DNA of 42,280 nt from an uncultured Bacteroidota bacterium. Lineage in GTDB: Bacteria > Bacteroidota > Bacteroidia > Bacteroidales > P3. Numbering within the stretch: position 1 is the stretch's first letter; each line of letters opens with the position of its first letter. The position numbers and the translations under genes were made by a program. The notes below the pieces were generated by a model, which saw only the letters and a program-made list of their open reading frames with translations, did not search any database and was not told the origin of the DNA. Location: positions 1 through 42,280 of the forward strand of contig CACZRR010000037.1 of NCBI GenBank assembly GCA_902783595.1. Reading direction: 5' to 3'. Below are positions 5,941 to 15,067 of this stretch, one piece after another.

Positions 5941-8748
5941 ATGAAAAAAGTATTTATGTTTTTGGGTCTTGCCCTGTGCGTCACCGGCGCCATGGCTCAG
6001 ACCAACGACGGACTTCGTCGTGTGAAGACCCCCACCGCCGAGCGGTTCCAGCAGCTCCGCCAGGATGCTGAGCGCGTGGACTACAAGGCCTCCATCTTCA
6101 CCAAGGACGAGGTGCGCGACACCCTCACTGGCGGTTACTTTGACTTCGGCAGCATGACCGGTATCAACTATGGTGTCAACTCCAAGGTCAACGTGGGTGA
6201 TGTGATCGGCGAAGACACCGCCAAACGTGCCACCTCTCAGCAAGCTGCCCGTGAGGCTAACCTCCTCCCCCACACCCGCTCCGGTGCCAACTCTCACTGG
6301 AAGCACTACGACAGCGTGGCCGCTCTGCGCGCTGACAACACCAATCTGTTCAGTGGTGATAACTTTGGAATCACAACCTACATGGGTGCTCAGTACATGG
6401 GTAATGACAATGGATTCATGATGTTCGATCTGTACGATATCGCGTCGAACCCCAGCGTGGCTCAGGGTACCATCAGCTCCTATATCGAGTTCCCCACCAT
6501 AACCCGCAACACGGAAGATGTGGGCAAGCTCGTCAGCGTCAGCCTGGGTCAGCTGGTCTATCGTGCCTACGAGCGCCACTTCATCGACTACAAAGTGGGC
6601 GATCACTGGTACACCCGCGAGATCAACACCGATATCGACAACTGGGACCAGAACTACTACATCTTCCAGGGCTTTGTACTCCCCTTTAACCTCCGCAACG
6701 AGCAGGAAATCAAGATCCGTATCCGCGTGCAGTCCTACGGCGCCGGTGGCCGCTATGGTGTTTACTGGGCTATCGACAATGTGGCCGTCTGCGTACAGAA
6801 CCGTCAGATTGGCGGCACCACCTCCGGCGATGCCTACATCGATGGCTTCTATGGCACCATCCCCCAGGGTATGAACATCCCCCTCACCTATGGTGTCAAT
6901 GTGCGTAACACCGCTGTCCAGGATCTCCCCAAGGTCCGCACCATCGGTGTGGGTGGCGCCGCCGAGAACCCCGCTTCCTGGAGCATCTTCGTAGAGGGCG
7001 ATAGTGTCACTGTCCCCGCCGGCGACATCGATGCTAAATACAGCGTCTATATCAATGGCCGTGGCTTCATCGATCCCGACCAGCCCCTCGACTCTGTCTA
7101 TCGTGGCCTCTTCAACTCCGCCGAGACCTACGCCACCACCAGCGACCTCTATGACATGGGCTTCGTCCCCAGCGGCCTCCCCGCAGCTGACGTCGAGCCC
7201 GGCACCTATGGCTACCAGCTCTGGACCGTGTATGACGACTCCGCACGTACCATCAACTATACCGATACCATTTACTACACCGTGTCGCAGACTGAGAACC
7301 CCACCATCACCGGTGCTACCGTCGACGGCGCCCGCTGGTCTCACGACAATGGCGCTATCCCCTCTGGCTCCCTCTTCGGCTACCAGCTCTACGAGGTGAC
7401 CCGCGATGGTGAGACCTATAGCTACTACGGCAATGGTCCCGCCCTCATCGATAGCACCAACGGTGTTTACACCTATGCACGCCACTACCTCGAAGAGGGT
7501 TACACCATCTGGGTGTCCTATACCACCGGTGACGAAATCCCCGAAGGCTATGTCTTCCGCGGCATCGAGTACATCCCCTCTACCGACACCAACACCTCCC
7601 TCGCAGGCTCCCAGATCAGCGTCGAGGCCTACCGTGTGGGCGCTGGCGGTCAGCAGTACTACCTTGGCACTGGTTGCGACGCAGCCTATGCCCTGACCGA
7701 CGACATGAAGGACCTCACCTTCACCACTGGCTATAAACTGCCCGGCGAGAACTACCAAGCCGTGAACATCCAGTTCCCCATGCAGCCCGAACTCGAGCCC
7801 AACACCACCTACCTCTTCGGTTACAAACTCCAGAACACCGGTAACTTCTCCGTGGCCTCTACCTCCAACCGCTACAAGGTCAATGCCGACAGCAACAGTT
7901 ACCTCTCCCGCAACACCGACTCCAAATTCTATGCTCACCATGCTCGCCCCTATGGTTTCTGGACCATCTTCGTCGAGCAGGATGAGGACAACTACCTAGG
8001 CGGTCACTACTTCAATTCCGGTGAGGAATGGCCTATGATCCGTCCCATCGTGGGTGAACCCCTCGAAGTGGCTCAGTCCTTCGTCTCGGTTGACTGCGAG
8101 AAGAGCCTAAATGGTCACGAAGAGGACGATGTGAAGGTCACCGTCGAGTTCGGTAACACCGAGATTGGTTGCGGCGAGAGCGACCAGGCTCCTGCCGGCC
8201 ACAACCTCACCGTCTACTTCATCCCCGACACCCTCGATGCCAACCACACTATCATCGACTCTGTCTACCTCAATGGCGAGAAGCTCACTGCCTACAACCA
8301 GGCTACCGGTACCGGCCGTCTGAACACCATCTCCGCCAATAGCATGGATGTCAACGTCTACAGCGAGGATGGCGGTTCCATCCTCCTGCGCCGTAACGCC
8401 TACGGTGTGGTGGTCTTCGACGACGAGCTCGTCGACGAAGAGAACGGCGCTGAGTTTGTGGTCTATGCTCACTATGCCGACTTCAACGGCATCGACCCCG
8501 TTGCTGCCAACATCAGCATGAGCCTCGTCCCCAACCCCGCCACCGGTATGGTCAAGATGAACCTCGACGGCGTGGAAGGCACTGTGAACTGCAGCATCAT
8601 CGACATGAGCGGCCGCGTGGTCTACAACGCCAACGTCAACGCTGCTGTCGAGAACAGCATCAACCTGAGCGGCATCCCCGCCGGCGCCTACTTCGTGCGC
8701 GTCACCAACGACCTCTTCAGCAAGGTTGAGAAACTCATCGTCCGCTAA
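5941..8748 (+). CDS. Large secreted protein with T9SS type A sorting domain
   Basis: A 935-residue exported protein. Residues 1-20 form a Sec signal peptide (MKKVFMFLGLALCVTGAMAQ). Around residues 230-290 a beta-rich block ending in YGVYWAIDNVAVC resembles the jelly-roll (cleaved-adhesin/MAM-like) domains of Bacteroidota surface proteins. The middle is strand-rich with no recognised enzyme motif. The last ~75 residues are a classical T9SS sorting domain (SLVPNPATGMVKMNL ... GRVVYN ... LSGIPAGAYFVRVTND ... KVEKLIVR), so the protein should cross the outer membrane by T9SS and be surface-attached or released. Codon choice is strikingly uniform (CTC, CCC, ACC, GGT, CGT), suggesting high expression. 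It has its own promoter and ends at a strong terminator. Substrate or binding role unknown. Confidence 0.88.
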   Translation: MKKVFMFLGLALCVTGAMAQTNDGLRRVKTPTAERFQQLRQDAERVDYKASIFTKDEVRDTLTGGYFDFGSMTGINYGVNSKVNVGDVIGEDTAKRATSQQAAREANLLPHTRSGANSHWKHYDSVAALRADNTNLFSGDNFGITTYMGAQYMGNDNGFMMFDLYDIASNPSVAQGTISSYIEFPTITRNTEDVGKLVSVSLGQLVYRAYERHFIDYKVGDHWYTREINTDIDNWDQNYYIFQGFVLPFNLRNEQEIKIRIRVQSYGAGGRYGVYWAIDNVAVCVQNRQIGGTTSGDAYIDGFYGTIPQGMNIPLTYGVNVRNTAVQDLPKVRTIGVGGAAENPASWSIFVEGDSVTVPAGDIDAKYSVYINGRGFIDPDQPLDSVYRGLFNSAETYATTSDLYDMGFVPSGLPAADVEPGTYGYQLWTVYDDSARTINYTDTIYYTVSQTENPTITGATVDGARWSHDNGAIPSGSLFGYQLYEVTRDGETYSYYGNGPALIDSTNGVYTYARHYLEEGYTIWVSYTTGDEIPEGYVFRGIEYIPSTDTNTSLAGSQISVEAYRVGAGGQQYYLGTGCDAAYALTDDMKDLTFTTGYKLPGENYQAVNIQFPMQPELEPNTTYLFGYKLQNTGNFSVASTSNRYKVNADSNSYLSRNTDSKFYAHHARPYGFWTIFVEQDEDNYLGGHYFNSGEEWPMIRPIVGEPLEVAQSFVSVDCEKSLNGHEEDDVKVTVEFGNTEIGCGESDQAPAGHNLTVYFIPDTLDANHTIIDSVYLNGEKLTAYNQATGTGRLNTISANSMDVNVYSEDGGSILLRRNAYGVVVFDDELVDEENGAEFVVYAHYADFNGIDPVAANISMSLVPNPATGMVKMNLDGVEGTVNCSIIDMSGRVVYNANVNAAVENSINLSGIPAGAYFVRVTNDLFSKVEKLIVR

Positions 8749-8774
8749 GCTACGCTAAGCGACGTATAAAACAA

Positions 8775-8809
8775 GAGAGGGCCGCCCGGATGGGCGGCCC
8801 TCTTCTTTT
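8775..8809. terminator. Bidirectional intrinsic terminator
   Basis: A 12-bp perfect stem (8776-8787 with 8792-8803) with a GGAT loop, followed by TCTTTT on the plus strand and a T-rich tract on the minus strand. It lies between the convergent T9SS gene and yicC and can serve both. Confidence 0.92.
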
Positions 8810-8825
8810 CTGCCTTTTCAAGCAT

Positions 8826-9701
8826 TTAGAGCACGTTGCCCAACTGCTCTTTGATTTTCTCTAACTCGTCTTTCATCTCCACCACCAGCTTCTGTATGGC
8901 TACATGGTTGGCCTTGGAACCGGTGGTGTTGATCTCGCGCCCCATCTCCTGCGCCACGAAGCCCAGCTTCTTGCCGCACACGACCTCGTCGGCCATCGTC
9001 TGGCGGAAGTAGTCGATGTGCTTCTGCAAGCGCACTTTCTCCTCCGTGATGTCGAGCTTCTCGAGGTAGTAGATGAGCTCCTGCTCAAAGCGGTTCTCGT
9101 CAACCTCCTTGACTTCGGCATCGGCCATATAGCGACGTATGCGCTCTTTGGCGGTGGCGATGCGCTCGCTCTCGTAGGCAGGCACCTGGCGCAGCTTCTC
9201 TTCGATGAGGTCCACGTGTTTGTGGAAGTCGTGCTCAAGCACGGCCCCCTCGTGACTGCGGAACTCGTCGCAGAGGTCGATGGCATGCTGTAGGCAGGCG
9301 CTGAACTGTTGCCAGTCGTCGTCGCTGAGGATGTCGTCGCCTCCGCTGTTCCAGATGTCGTTCATGCCCACAAGGGTGTTGAAGAGGTCGGCACGCGAGC
9401 CACCATCACCACCCACCAGGGTGTCGGCAACAGGACAGAGGGCACTGTAGCGCGACAGGAGCAGCTCTTTGTTGAAGGCCGCGGCGGCGCTGTCGGCACT
9501 CTCTTCGCTGATCAGGCATTCCACCTTGCCACGCTCCAGCTGGGAGAGCAGCGCACGGATGTCGAGCTCGCGGGAGCGGCACGAGGAGGGCAGCTTGACG
9601 ATGAGGTCGAGCTGCTTGCTGTTGAGGGTCTTGATCTCGATATTGAATTTCTTTGTGGCCAGGGCGCAGGACACCTTGGCGTAGCCAGTCATGGATTTCA
9701 T
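8826..9701 (-). CDS. yicC: YicC-family endoribonuclease
   Basis: A 291-residue cytosolic protein with the diagnostic N-terminus MKSMTGYAKV and the YicC_N domain (NIEIKTLNSKQLDLIVKLP), and a C-terminal DUF1732 block (QELIYYLEKLDITEEKVRLQKHI ... GKKLGFVAQEMGREINTTGSKAN). E. coli YicC is an RNase implicated in small-RNA turnover; the role in Bacteroidota is not established. In many genomes yicC precedes gmk, but gmk is not next to it here. It lies 53 bases after apbE and probably shares its transcript; the terminator at 8775 ends the unit. Confidence 0.93.
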   Translation of the reverse strand: MKSMTGYAKVSCALATKKFNIEIKTLNSKQLDLIVKLPSSCRSRELDIRALLSQLERGKVECLISEESADSAAAAFNKELLLSRYSALCPVADTLVGGDGGSRADLFNTLVGMNDIWNSGGDDILSDDDWQQFSACLQHAIDLCDEFRSHEGAVLEHDFHKHVDLIEEKLRQVPAYESERIATAKERIRRYMADAEVKEVDENRFEQELIYYLEKLDITEEKVRLQKHIDYFRQTMADEVVCGKKLGFVAQEMGREINTTGSKANHVAIQKLVVEMKDELEKIKEQLGNVL

Positions 9702-9754
9702 ATCGTTATGTTATATGTTTTATTTTTCTTGCTGTTGTTGGCGTGTTGTGAGCA

Positions 9755-10798
9755 TCAGCGCTCCACGCTGAGGCTGTTCCACGCTTCTGTGGCGTGGGAG
9801 CGCAGGGTGCCGTGGTCGTCGTAGAGGAAGAGGACGGCGTCGGTGCCGGGTTCGCCAGGATGGCACGCGATGAAGGCAAGGGCACTGTCAAGACCCATGA
9901 CCATATAGGCGGTGGCCATAGCGTCGGCAAGCCAGCATTCCTTCTCCACCACCGACACACTGAGCAATGTGTGTTCCACGGGGCGCCCGGTGGCAGGATT
10001 GATGGTGTGCGAGTAGCGCACGCCGTCGCGCTCGTAGTATTTGCGGTAGCTGCCCGAGGTCACCACGGCGGCGTCGCGCAACGCGATGGAGGTCTCTACG
10101 ACAGGAGCACTGTAACGGTCCTCGGCAGGGCGTTCGATGCCTACGCGCCAGGCTTTGCCTCCCTCTTTCTCTCCGCGGGCGATCACCTCGCCACCGATGT
10201 CGACCAAGTAGCGCTCGATGCCCTGATGCTCAAGCCAGCGCGCCACGAGGTCGCTGGCGTAGCCCTGGGCAATGGCGTTGAAGTCGAGCTCGGTGCCGGC
10301 GTTCTCACGCACCAGGGTGTCGCCATGCAGCGCTATGCCACCGCGGGCTTCTGCCAGGAGGGTGGCCAAGGTGCTGCTGTCGGGTTCGCTGCGCTCACGG
10401 AAGCTGAAGCCCCACGCCTGGACGATGCGCCCGATACGGCAGTCAAAGGCTCCGTCGGTGTAGCGGTTCATCAGCAGGGCTTTGTCGAGAATGTCGGCAA
10501 AGAGGGGTGTGACAAGGGTGGTGCTACCGGCGTTGAGGCGACGGAGCAACGAGCTGTCGACCCACAGGGAGGCCGTCTGGTCGAAGGCGTCGAGCAACGA
10601 GTCAATCTGCGCCGTGAGGTCGCGGTGTTGGCGGTCGTAGTAGAGCACGCTGTAGTAGGTGCCTTGGGCTTCGCCGTCGGCACGCATAGGCTGCTCCGTG
10701 CGTGTGCAGGCACCGCAGAGGAATGCCGTGGCGGCTATGATGACAAGAAAGCGTCCGGCGGCACGCCGAACGCTTTCTCTATGATGGAAAGGTTCCAT
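9755..10798 (-). CDS. apbE: FAD:protein FMN transferase (lipoprotein)
   Basis: Attaches FMN covalently through a phosphoester bond to Thr/Ser of exported flavoproteins such as NqrB/NqrC and RnfG/RnfD subunits. The 347-residue protein has a lipoprotein signal (TAFLCGAC, Cys near residue 31), the substrate region GTYYSVLYYD, ELDFNAIAQGYASDLVARWL and the C-terminal SGSYRKYY ... YSHTINPATGRPVE ... WLADAMATAYMVMG, all typical of ApbE with its Mg- and FAD-binding acidic residues. The ATG directly follows the TAA of the T9SS cargo gene with no base between, so the two are co-translated or at least co-transcribed. No flavoprotein target lies in the window. Confidence 0.93.
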   Translation of the reverse strand: MEPFHHRESVRRAAGRFLVIIAATAFLCGACTRTEQPMRADGEAQGTYYSVLYYDRQHRDLTAQIDSLLDAFDQTASLWVDSSLLRRLNAGSTTLVTPLFADILDKALLMNRYTDGAFDCRIGRIVQAWGFSFRERSEPDSSTLATLLAEARGGIALHGDTLVRENAGTELDFNAIAQGYASDLVARWLEHQGIERYLVDIGGEVIARGEKEGGKAWRVGIERPAEDRYSAPVVETSIALRDAAVVTSGSYRKYYERDGVRYSHTINPATGRPVEHTLLSVSVVEKECWLADAMATAYMVMGLDSALAFIACHPGEPGTDAVLFLYDDHGTLRSHATEAWNSLSVER

Positions 10799-13081
10799 TT
10801 ATTTATTGACAATAAATTTACGTGTGACGTAGCTGCCGTCGTCGCCTTTGAGGCGCAGGGTGTAGCTGCCTACGGCAAGACCGCCCAAGTCGAGGGTGGC
10901 ATGGTTACCGGCAACGTCACGACGCTCGACAAGCTGTCCAACGGCATTGTAGATCATCACCTCGCTGATAGCCTCGGCAGCCTCAATGGTGAGGTAGCGG
11001 CTGGCAGGGTTGGGGAAGATGTTGACGTGGATGCCGTCGACATCGTCGATACCCACGTTGTAGGTGATGGTGACCCACGAGGTGTCGTTGCAACCCGTAG
11101 CAGAGGAGGCTACGAGCATGACGTCGTGGTTGTCGTCGTTGTCACTGCCGTCGAAGGTATAGCTGTCGCCAGAGGAAACATAGGCACCGTCAAGGTACCA
11201 GGTATAGCTGCTGGCATCGATGCTGCCGGTGTTGACGGCGGTGAGCTCGGCACTCTCGCCGGGAGCAAGGGTCCAGTCACCGTCAATGTGGATCTGCGGC
11301 GCGGCATGGATGGTGAGGTGCAGCACGGCAATGGAGTCGCAGCCCTCATGGTTCATACCGATGTTCTTGCGGTAGTCACCCGACTCGGTGTAGATACGAC
11401 CGGTGCGCGGCCACAGGTACTGGAAGCAGTATTCTCCAACGGTGTCTTTATAACCCGATTTGAGAATGGTGAGGTTCAGGTGGTTGGCATTGCGACGGCA
11501 GCTCGAGGTGTTGAGCTCGCCAACGGGAATCTCGCCATTGAAGGATTCGGTGTAGTGGATGCTCGGAGTCACCATGGAGTAGTTGTAGCTGTCGCAAACG
11601 GTGATGGTGTCGTAACGCAGCACACTGTCGATAGGACGGTTGACGGTGAGCTCCAGAGTGTGGTAGGTCTTGCAGCCTGTGGCGGTGAGAACACCACGGC
11701 TACCATTGAGGTTACGGCCCGTGGAGTAGAGAGGCTCGCCCTCGTAGCTGTTGTAGCTGCCGCTCTCGTAGAAGTAGGCATGGTCGCGGTCGCCCTGACG
11801 CGTGCTGTACTGGCGCGGCATGAACTTGAAGTCGTAGGCATCGCCCTCATCAAGGCAAGCGGTGGCGGTGATGGTGTCAAGGTTGTCAACGAAGGTGAGC
11901 TCCAAACGGTGGTACTTGGCGCACTGGGCACTGCTGTTGTCGATCACCACGGTGTCGAAGGAATAGGTGGCATAGTTCTCAGGACGGTTGACGATGATGT
12001 CGTGCCATTTGCCCGAGGCAGGATAGCGCTGACCGCAATGTTCGGCAACGGTGGTGTCGCGCTCAATACCGGTGAGGGCAACCACCGTCATACCAATGAG
12101 GCTGTCGCAGCCGTAGGCACTGGTGACGACAGCATAGGCGGTGTCGTCAACGGCAGTGTAGTTGTGGTTGCGCCAGCGGATGGTGCAGTCGCCACTGAGC
12201 TGCTCGAGGACAACGGCAGTAGTGTCGCGGTAGGAAGGACGGATGGTGATGTCCTTGACGTGCTTGTAGGTGCAGGAGGGCTTCACCTCGTCGATGACGT
12301 AGTACTGGCTGGTGCGGATGGTGTCGGTGCCGTGGATGTAACGGTCGCAGGCGTCGACGGCAACGGTGTCAAACTGCGTGCCGGTGTAAGATATCACCTT
12401 GACAGCGGCCAACGAGTCGCAACCATGGACGCTACGCAGCATCTTGTAGTGTGCCTTGTTGGTGTCGCTGATGGTCATGCCATGCCACGAGAAGGTGCAT
12501 CCCGCTATCGCTTCCTCGACAACCACATCGGTGGTGTCGGTGAGCGTGGGATGGATGGTGAGGTCGGCATTGATGTGCAAGTCACAGTTGCCCACCATGA
12601 TGTCGATCTCGCCAGTGTTGCTCGAGGTGAGACGCTGGTGCAAGGTCAGGTAGTGGAAGTCATAGTAACCACAGGCGGCAGTGTCCACCTCAACGGTGTC
12701 GTGGTTGGTGAGGGTGAGGTTCACCTTGATGATACTGTCACAGCCATTGGCGGCGGTGAGGGTGGCAAAGTTGATGCCCTCGGTCCTCAACGTGTCTTTG
12801 CCGGCAACCACATAGCAGCGACCCTCCATGGGCAATGCCACCAGGGTGTCGTAGACGGGATCCAGACGGGTGATGTTGAGAACATAAATCACGCTGTCCA
12901 TGGGGTAGGTGGCCACGGTGGTGGTGGAGTACTCGTTGCCATCAATCCAGGTGAAGGCACTGCAGATGGTGGTGTCCTTCTCAGAGAGGGTGTACCCCTT
13001 TGTGGCATTGCCGTTGGTCTGACCCATGGTCATGGGTATGAAGGCAAAAGCCAGAAGCAGACTCAATAATGCTTTTTTCAT
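10799..13081 (-). CDS. Secreted repeat protein with T9SS type A sorting domain
   Basis: A 760-residue exported protein: signal peptide MKKALLSLLLAFAFIPMTMGQ, then a chain of related ~60-residue beta-rich repeats. Each ends in a motif of the form GCDSI/L followed by a short strand (for example NGCDSIIKVNLT, HGCDSLAAVKVI, YGCDSLIGMTVV, EGCDSIAVLHLT). Cysteine pairs in the repeats suggest disulfides. Toward the C-terminus is an Ig/PKD-like segment (APGESAELTAVNTGS ... YTWYLDG) and then the sorting domain (NIFPNPASRYLTIE ... YTLRLKGDDGSYVTRKFIVNK). Probably a surface adhesin or matrix protein; ligand unknown. First gene of a unit with apbE and yicC, from the promoter at 13194. Confidence 0.87.
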   Translation of the reverse strand: MKKALLSLLLAFAFIPMTMGQTNGNATKGYTLSEKDTTICSAFTWIDGNEYSTTTVATYPMDSVIYVLNITRLDPVYDTLVALPMEGRCYVVAGKDTLRTEGINFATLTAANGCDSIIKVNLTLTNHDTVEVDTAACGYYDFHYLTLHQRLTSSNTGEIDIMVGNCDLHINADLTIHPTLTDTTDVVVEEAIAGCTFSWHGMTISDTNKAHYKMLRSVHGCDSLAAVKVISYTGTQFDTVAVDACDRYIHGTDTIRTSQYYVIDEVKPSCTYKHVKDITIRPSYRDTTAVVLEQLSGDCTIRWRNHNYTAVDDTAYAVVTSAYGCDSLIGMTVVALTGIERDTTVAEHCGQRYPASGKWHDIIVNRPENYATYSFDTVVIDNSSAQCAKYHRLELTFVDNLDTITATACLDEGDAYDFKFMPRQYSTRQGDRDHAYFYESGSYNSYEGEPLYSTGRNLNGSRGVLTATGCKTYHTLELTVNRPIDSVLRYDTITVCDSYNYSMVTPSIHYTESFNGEIPVGELNTSSCRRNANHLNLTILKSGYKDTVGEYCFQYLWPRTGRIYTESGDYRKNIGMNHEGCDSIAVLHLTIHAAPQIHIDGDWTLAPGESAELTAVNTGSIDASSYTWYLDGAYVSSGDSYTFDGSDNDDNHDVMLVASSATGCNDTSWVTITYNVGIDDVDGIHVNIFPNPASRYLTIEAAEAISEVMIYNAVGQLVERRDVAGNHATLDLGGLAVGSYTLRLKGDDGSYVTRKFIVNK

Positions 13082-13193
13082 CGTCTATTAAATATATTTT
13101 ATTGTTTCTCTATTTAAAATATGTTCACGCAACGCATTAGCGTGCAAGATGTTGTGCACTTTCCTGAAGGCCGTATCGCGACGCGAACAACAT

Positions 13194-13202
13194 GCAAAGA
13201 TA
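13194..13202 (-). promoter_or_regulatory. -7 box for the T9SS repeat protein - apbE - yicC unit
   Basis: TATCTTTGC on the minus strand matches TAnnTTTG. It predicts a leader of about 105 bases before ATG 13081. The -33 region is only TTTTCG. Confidence 0.6.
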
Positions 13203-13264
13203 AGACTTTTTTTTGATGTGGTCGAAAAAATAATCTTTTTCCACCGAAAAAAACGTTAAAACAC

Positions 13265-13296
13265 TTGCATACCGCCGCCTTTTTTCGTATCTTTGC
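13265..13296 (+). promoter_or_regulatory. Orphan plus-strand promoter
   Basis: TTG at 13265-13267, 20 bases, then TATCTTTGC at 13288-13296: both boxes of a Bacteroidota housekeeping promoter at correct spacing. No plus-strand protein gene follows before the convergent rlmD gene. It points into the candidate RNA below. Confidence 0.6.
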
Positions 13297-13302
13297 AACC
13301 AT

Positions 13303-13390
13303 AACGCGAGGCACTTCGCAACCTCCCGATCGCTGTAACCGTTTGATCGGTAGTAGGATACGAAACAAATGCGGAAATGCTTATATCCGA
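13303..13390 (+). ncRNA. Candidate small structured RNA, unclassified
   Basis: Downstream of the orphan promoter, three small hairpins follow each other: GCGAG/TTCGC with a GCAC loop (13306-13319), CCGATC/GATCGG (13326-13350) and GGATA/TATCC (13356-13388). No open frame of note exists here. The transcript could run on into the 11-bp array (to ~13517); no clear terminator was found. It does not match a known RNA class that I can recognise. Together with the array at 13397 it accounts for the 453-base gene-free stretch 13082-13534. Confidence 0.35.
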
Positions 13391-13396
13391 AATCCC

Positions 13397-13517
13397 TGCA
13401 ACTCGCTAATTCCCAATACCCTATCTACAGCTGCTCTATAGTTGCTCTATAGTTACTCTATAGTTGCTCTATACCCGCGCTATGACCACTCCAAGATCAC
13501 TCCAAGATGCCTCCACG
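13397..13517. repeat. 11-bp-period degenerate tandem array
   Basis: Eleven successive 11-base units can be laid end to end. The core is GCTGCTCTATA, GTTGCTCTATA, GTTACTCTATA, GTTGCTCTATA (13430-13473). The flanks drift (CCCTATCTACA before; ACCACTCCAAG, ATCACTCCAAG, ATGCCTCCACG after) but keep the register. It is non-coding and lies between the candidate RNA and the 3' end of rlmD. Confidence 0.8.
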
Positions 13518-13534
13518 CATTTTCCCCCCGACAC

Positions 13535-14962
13535 CTATCGCCGCAACACCAACTCGGCAATGTTCTCCACATGCTGCGTGTGGGGGAACATATCCACGGG
13601 TTGGATGCGTCGCACTTCGTAGCGCTCGCCCAGCAAGGCAAGGTCGCGGGCCTGCGTGGCAGGGTTGCAACTGACGTAGACAATCTTGCGCGGCGCGGTG
13701 GCCAGCAGCTGCGCCACCACCTTCTCGTGCATGCCGGCACGCGGCGGGTCGGTGACCACAACATCGGGCTGCCCATGCTGCGCAATGAACTCCGGCGTGA
13801 GAACCTGCGCCATATCACCGGCTTCAAAATAAGTGTTGTCGAAACCGTTGGCACGCGCGTTGTTGCGCGCGTCGGCGATGGCCTCAGGTACGTATTCGAT
13901 GCCCACCACACGGCGGCAGCGCGACGCCAGAAAGAGGGCTATGGTACCCGTGCCGGTGTAAAGGTCGTAGAGCGTGTCGTCGGCCTTCAGCTCGGCAAGC
14001 TCGTCGACGAAGGTGTAGAGCCGCTCGGCTTGCGCCGAATTGGTCTGATAGAACGACTTGGGATTGATGATGTATCGCAGCGTGCGACCCGTGGGCGTGG
14101 TCATCTGCTCCTCGATGTGGTCGCTGCCGTGATAGGTCACCACGTCGAGGTCGCCATACGAGTCGTTGAGCTTGGTGTTGACGATGTATTGCAGCGAGGT
14201 GATCTGCGGGAAAAGCGCCTTGAGGTGGTCGAGCAGCGGGAAGAAGCGCGAGGTGTCGCTGTCGGCGACAATCAAGATCACCATCAGGTGCCCCAGCGAG
14301 GTGTTGCGGATGACAAGGTTGCGCAGCAACCCTGTGTGGTTGCGGATGTCGTAGTAGTCAAGGCTGTGCTCCAGAGCGTAGGCACGCACGGCATCACGGA
14401 TGGCGTTGCTCGGGTCGGGTTGCAGGGCGCAGCGACGGATGTCGAGCACTTTGTCGAACAGCTGCGGGATGTGGAAACCCAGGGCACCGGCATCCGGCGC
14501 AGGGTCGCCGGCCTCTAGCTCGGCGGCGGTGCGCCAGGCACGCGTGGAAAAGGTGAACTCCAATTTGTTGCGGTAATGGTCGATGGATTCCGAACCACAG
14601 ATGGGACGCATGCCGCAGCAATCCACATGCCCCAAACGCTCCAGGTTGTCACGCACCTGCCGCTGCTTGGCGTCCAGCTGGGCTTCGTAGCGCATCGTCT
14701 GCCATTTGCACCCACCACAGGTGCCAAAATGCGGACACAGTGGATCCACACGCAAAGGCGAGGCGCTGTGTAGCGTCACCACACGCCCCTCGGCGTAGCT
14801 CTTCTTCTTCTTGTAGAGCTGGATGTCAACCACATCGCCAGGAACGGCAAAGGGCACAAAGACCACCAATCCGTCGACCTTGGCTACTGCCATCCCCTCC
14901 GCTCCCGCATCCATGATCTCTACCTGCTCCAATAGCGGCAGCTCCTTATTTCTTCTTCCCAT
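13535..14962 (-). CDS. rlmD: 23S rRNA (uracil-5-)-methyltransferase, RlmD/RumA type
   Basis: A 475-residue enzyme methylating a uridine C5 in rRNA with SAM. Domains in order: N-terminal TRAM RNA-binding domain (~residues 5-65), an iron-sulfur cluster region with CPHFGTCGGC (three of the Cys ligands), then the class I methyltransferase domain with DLYTGTGTIALFLA (SAM binding), VTDPPRAGMH and the catalytic nucleophile Cys in VYVSCNPATQARDL. Length fits the RlmD/RlmCD group. Bacteroidota often carry more than one paralogue, so the exact uridine (U1939 or U747) is not certain. It stands alone, its 3' end facing the 11-bp array. Confidence 0.9.
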   Translation of the reverse strand: MGRRNKELPLLEQVEIMDAGAEGMAVAKVDGLVVFVPFAVPGDVVDIQLYKKKKSYAEGRVVTLHSASPLRVDPLCPHFGTCGGCKWQTMRYEAQLDAKQRQVRDNLERLGHVDCCGMRPICGSESIDHYRNKLEFTFSTRAWRTAAELEAGDPAPDAGALGFHIPQLFDKVLDIRRCALQPDPSNAIRDAVRAYALEHSLDYYDIRNHTGLLRNLVIRNTSLGHLMVILIVADSDTSRFFPLLDHLKALFPQITSLQYIVNTKLNDSYGDLDVVTYHGSDHIEEQMTTPTGRTLRYIINPKSFYQTNSAQAERLYTFVDELAELKADDTLYDLYTGTGTIALFLASRCRRVVGIEYVPEAIADARNNARANGFDNTYFEAGDMAQVLTPEFIAQHGQPDVVVTDPPRAGMHEKVVAQLLATAPRKIVYVSCNPATQARDLALLGERYEVRRIQPVDMFPHTQHVENIAELVLRR

Positions 14963-15067
14963 AACAGCAAAATCTCTAGAACAGTTTGTTATATGATGAG
15001 TAACGCCCTATATAACGAATTATTTTGTTTTTGCCCTTGAAAAAAAACACCCCGCTCCGTACACCTC

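Noticed and set aside
5625-5993. Minus-strand 122-codon frame over the intergenic region
   Set aside because: It spans the plus-strand promoter and tandem repeat and overlaps two real gene starts.
5722-7941. Minus-strand open frame of 739 codons
   Set aside because: Antisense to the strongly codon-biased 935-aa T9SS gene; no domain recognisable.
9794-13069. Plus-strand open frame of 1091 codons
   Set aside because: Antisense to apbE and the T9SS repeat protein, both with clear signatures; its composition (Val/Gly/His-rich) is a shadow of their codon bias.
13114-13368. Minus-strand 84-codon frame upstream of the T9SS repeat gene
   Set aside because: It covers the divergent promoters and the candidate RNA, starts without a leader, and has no family features.
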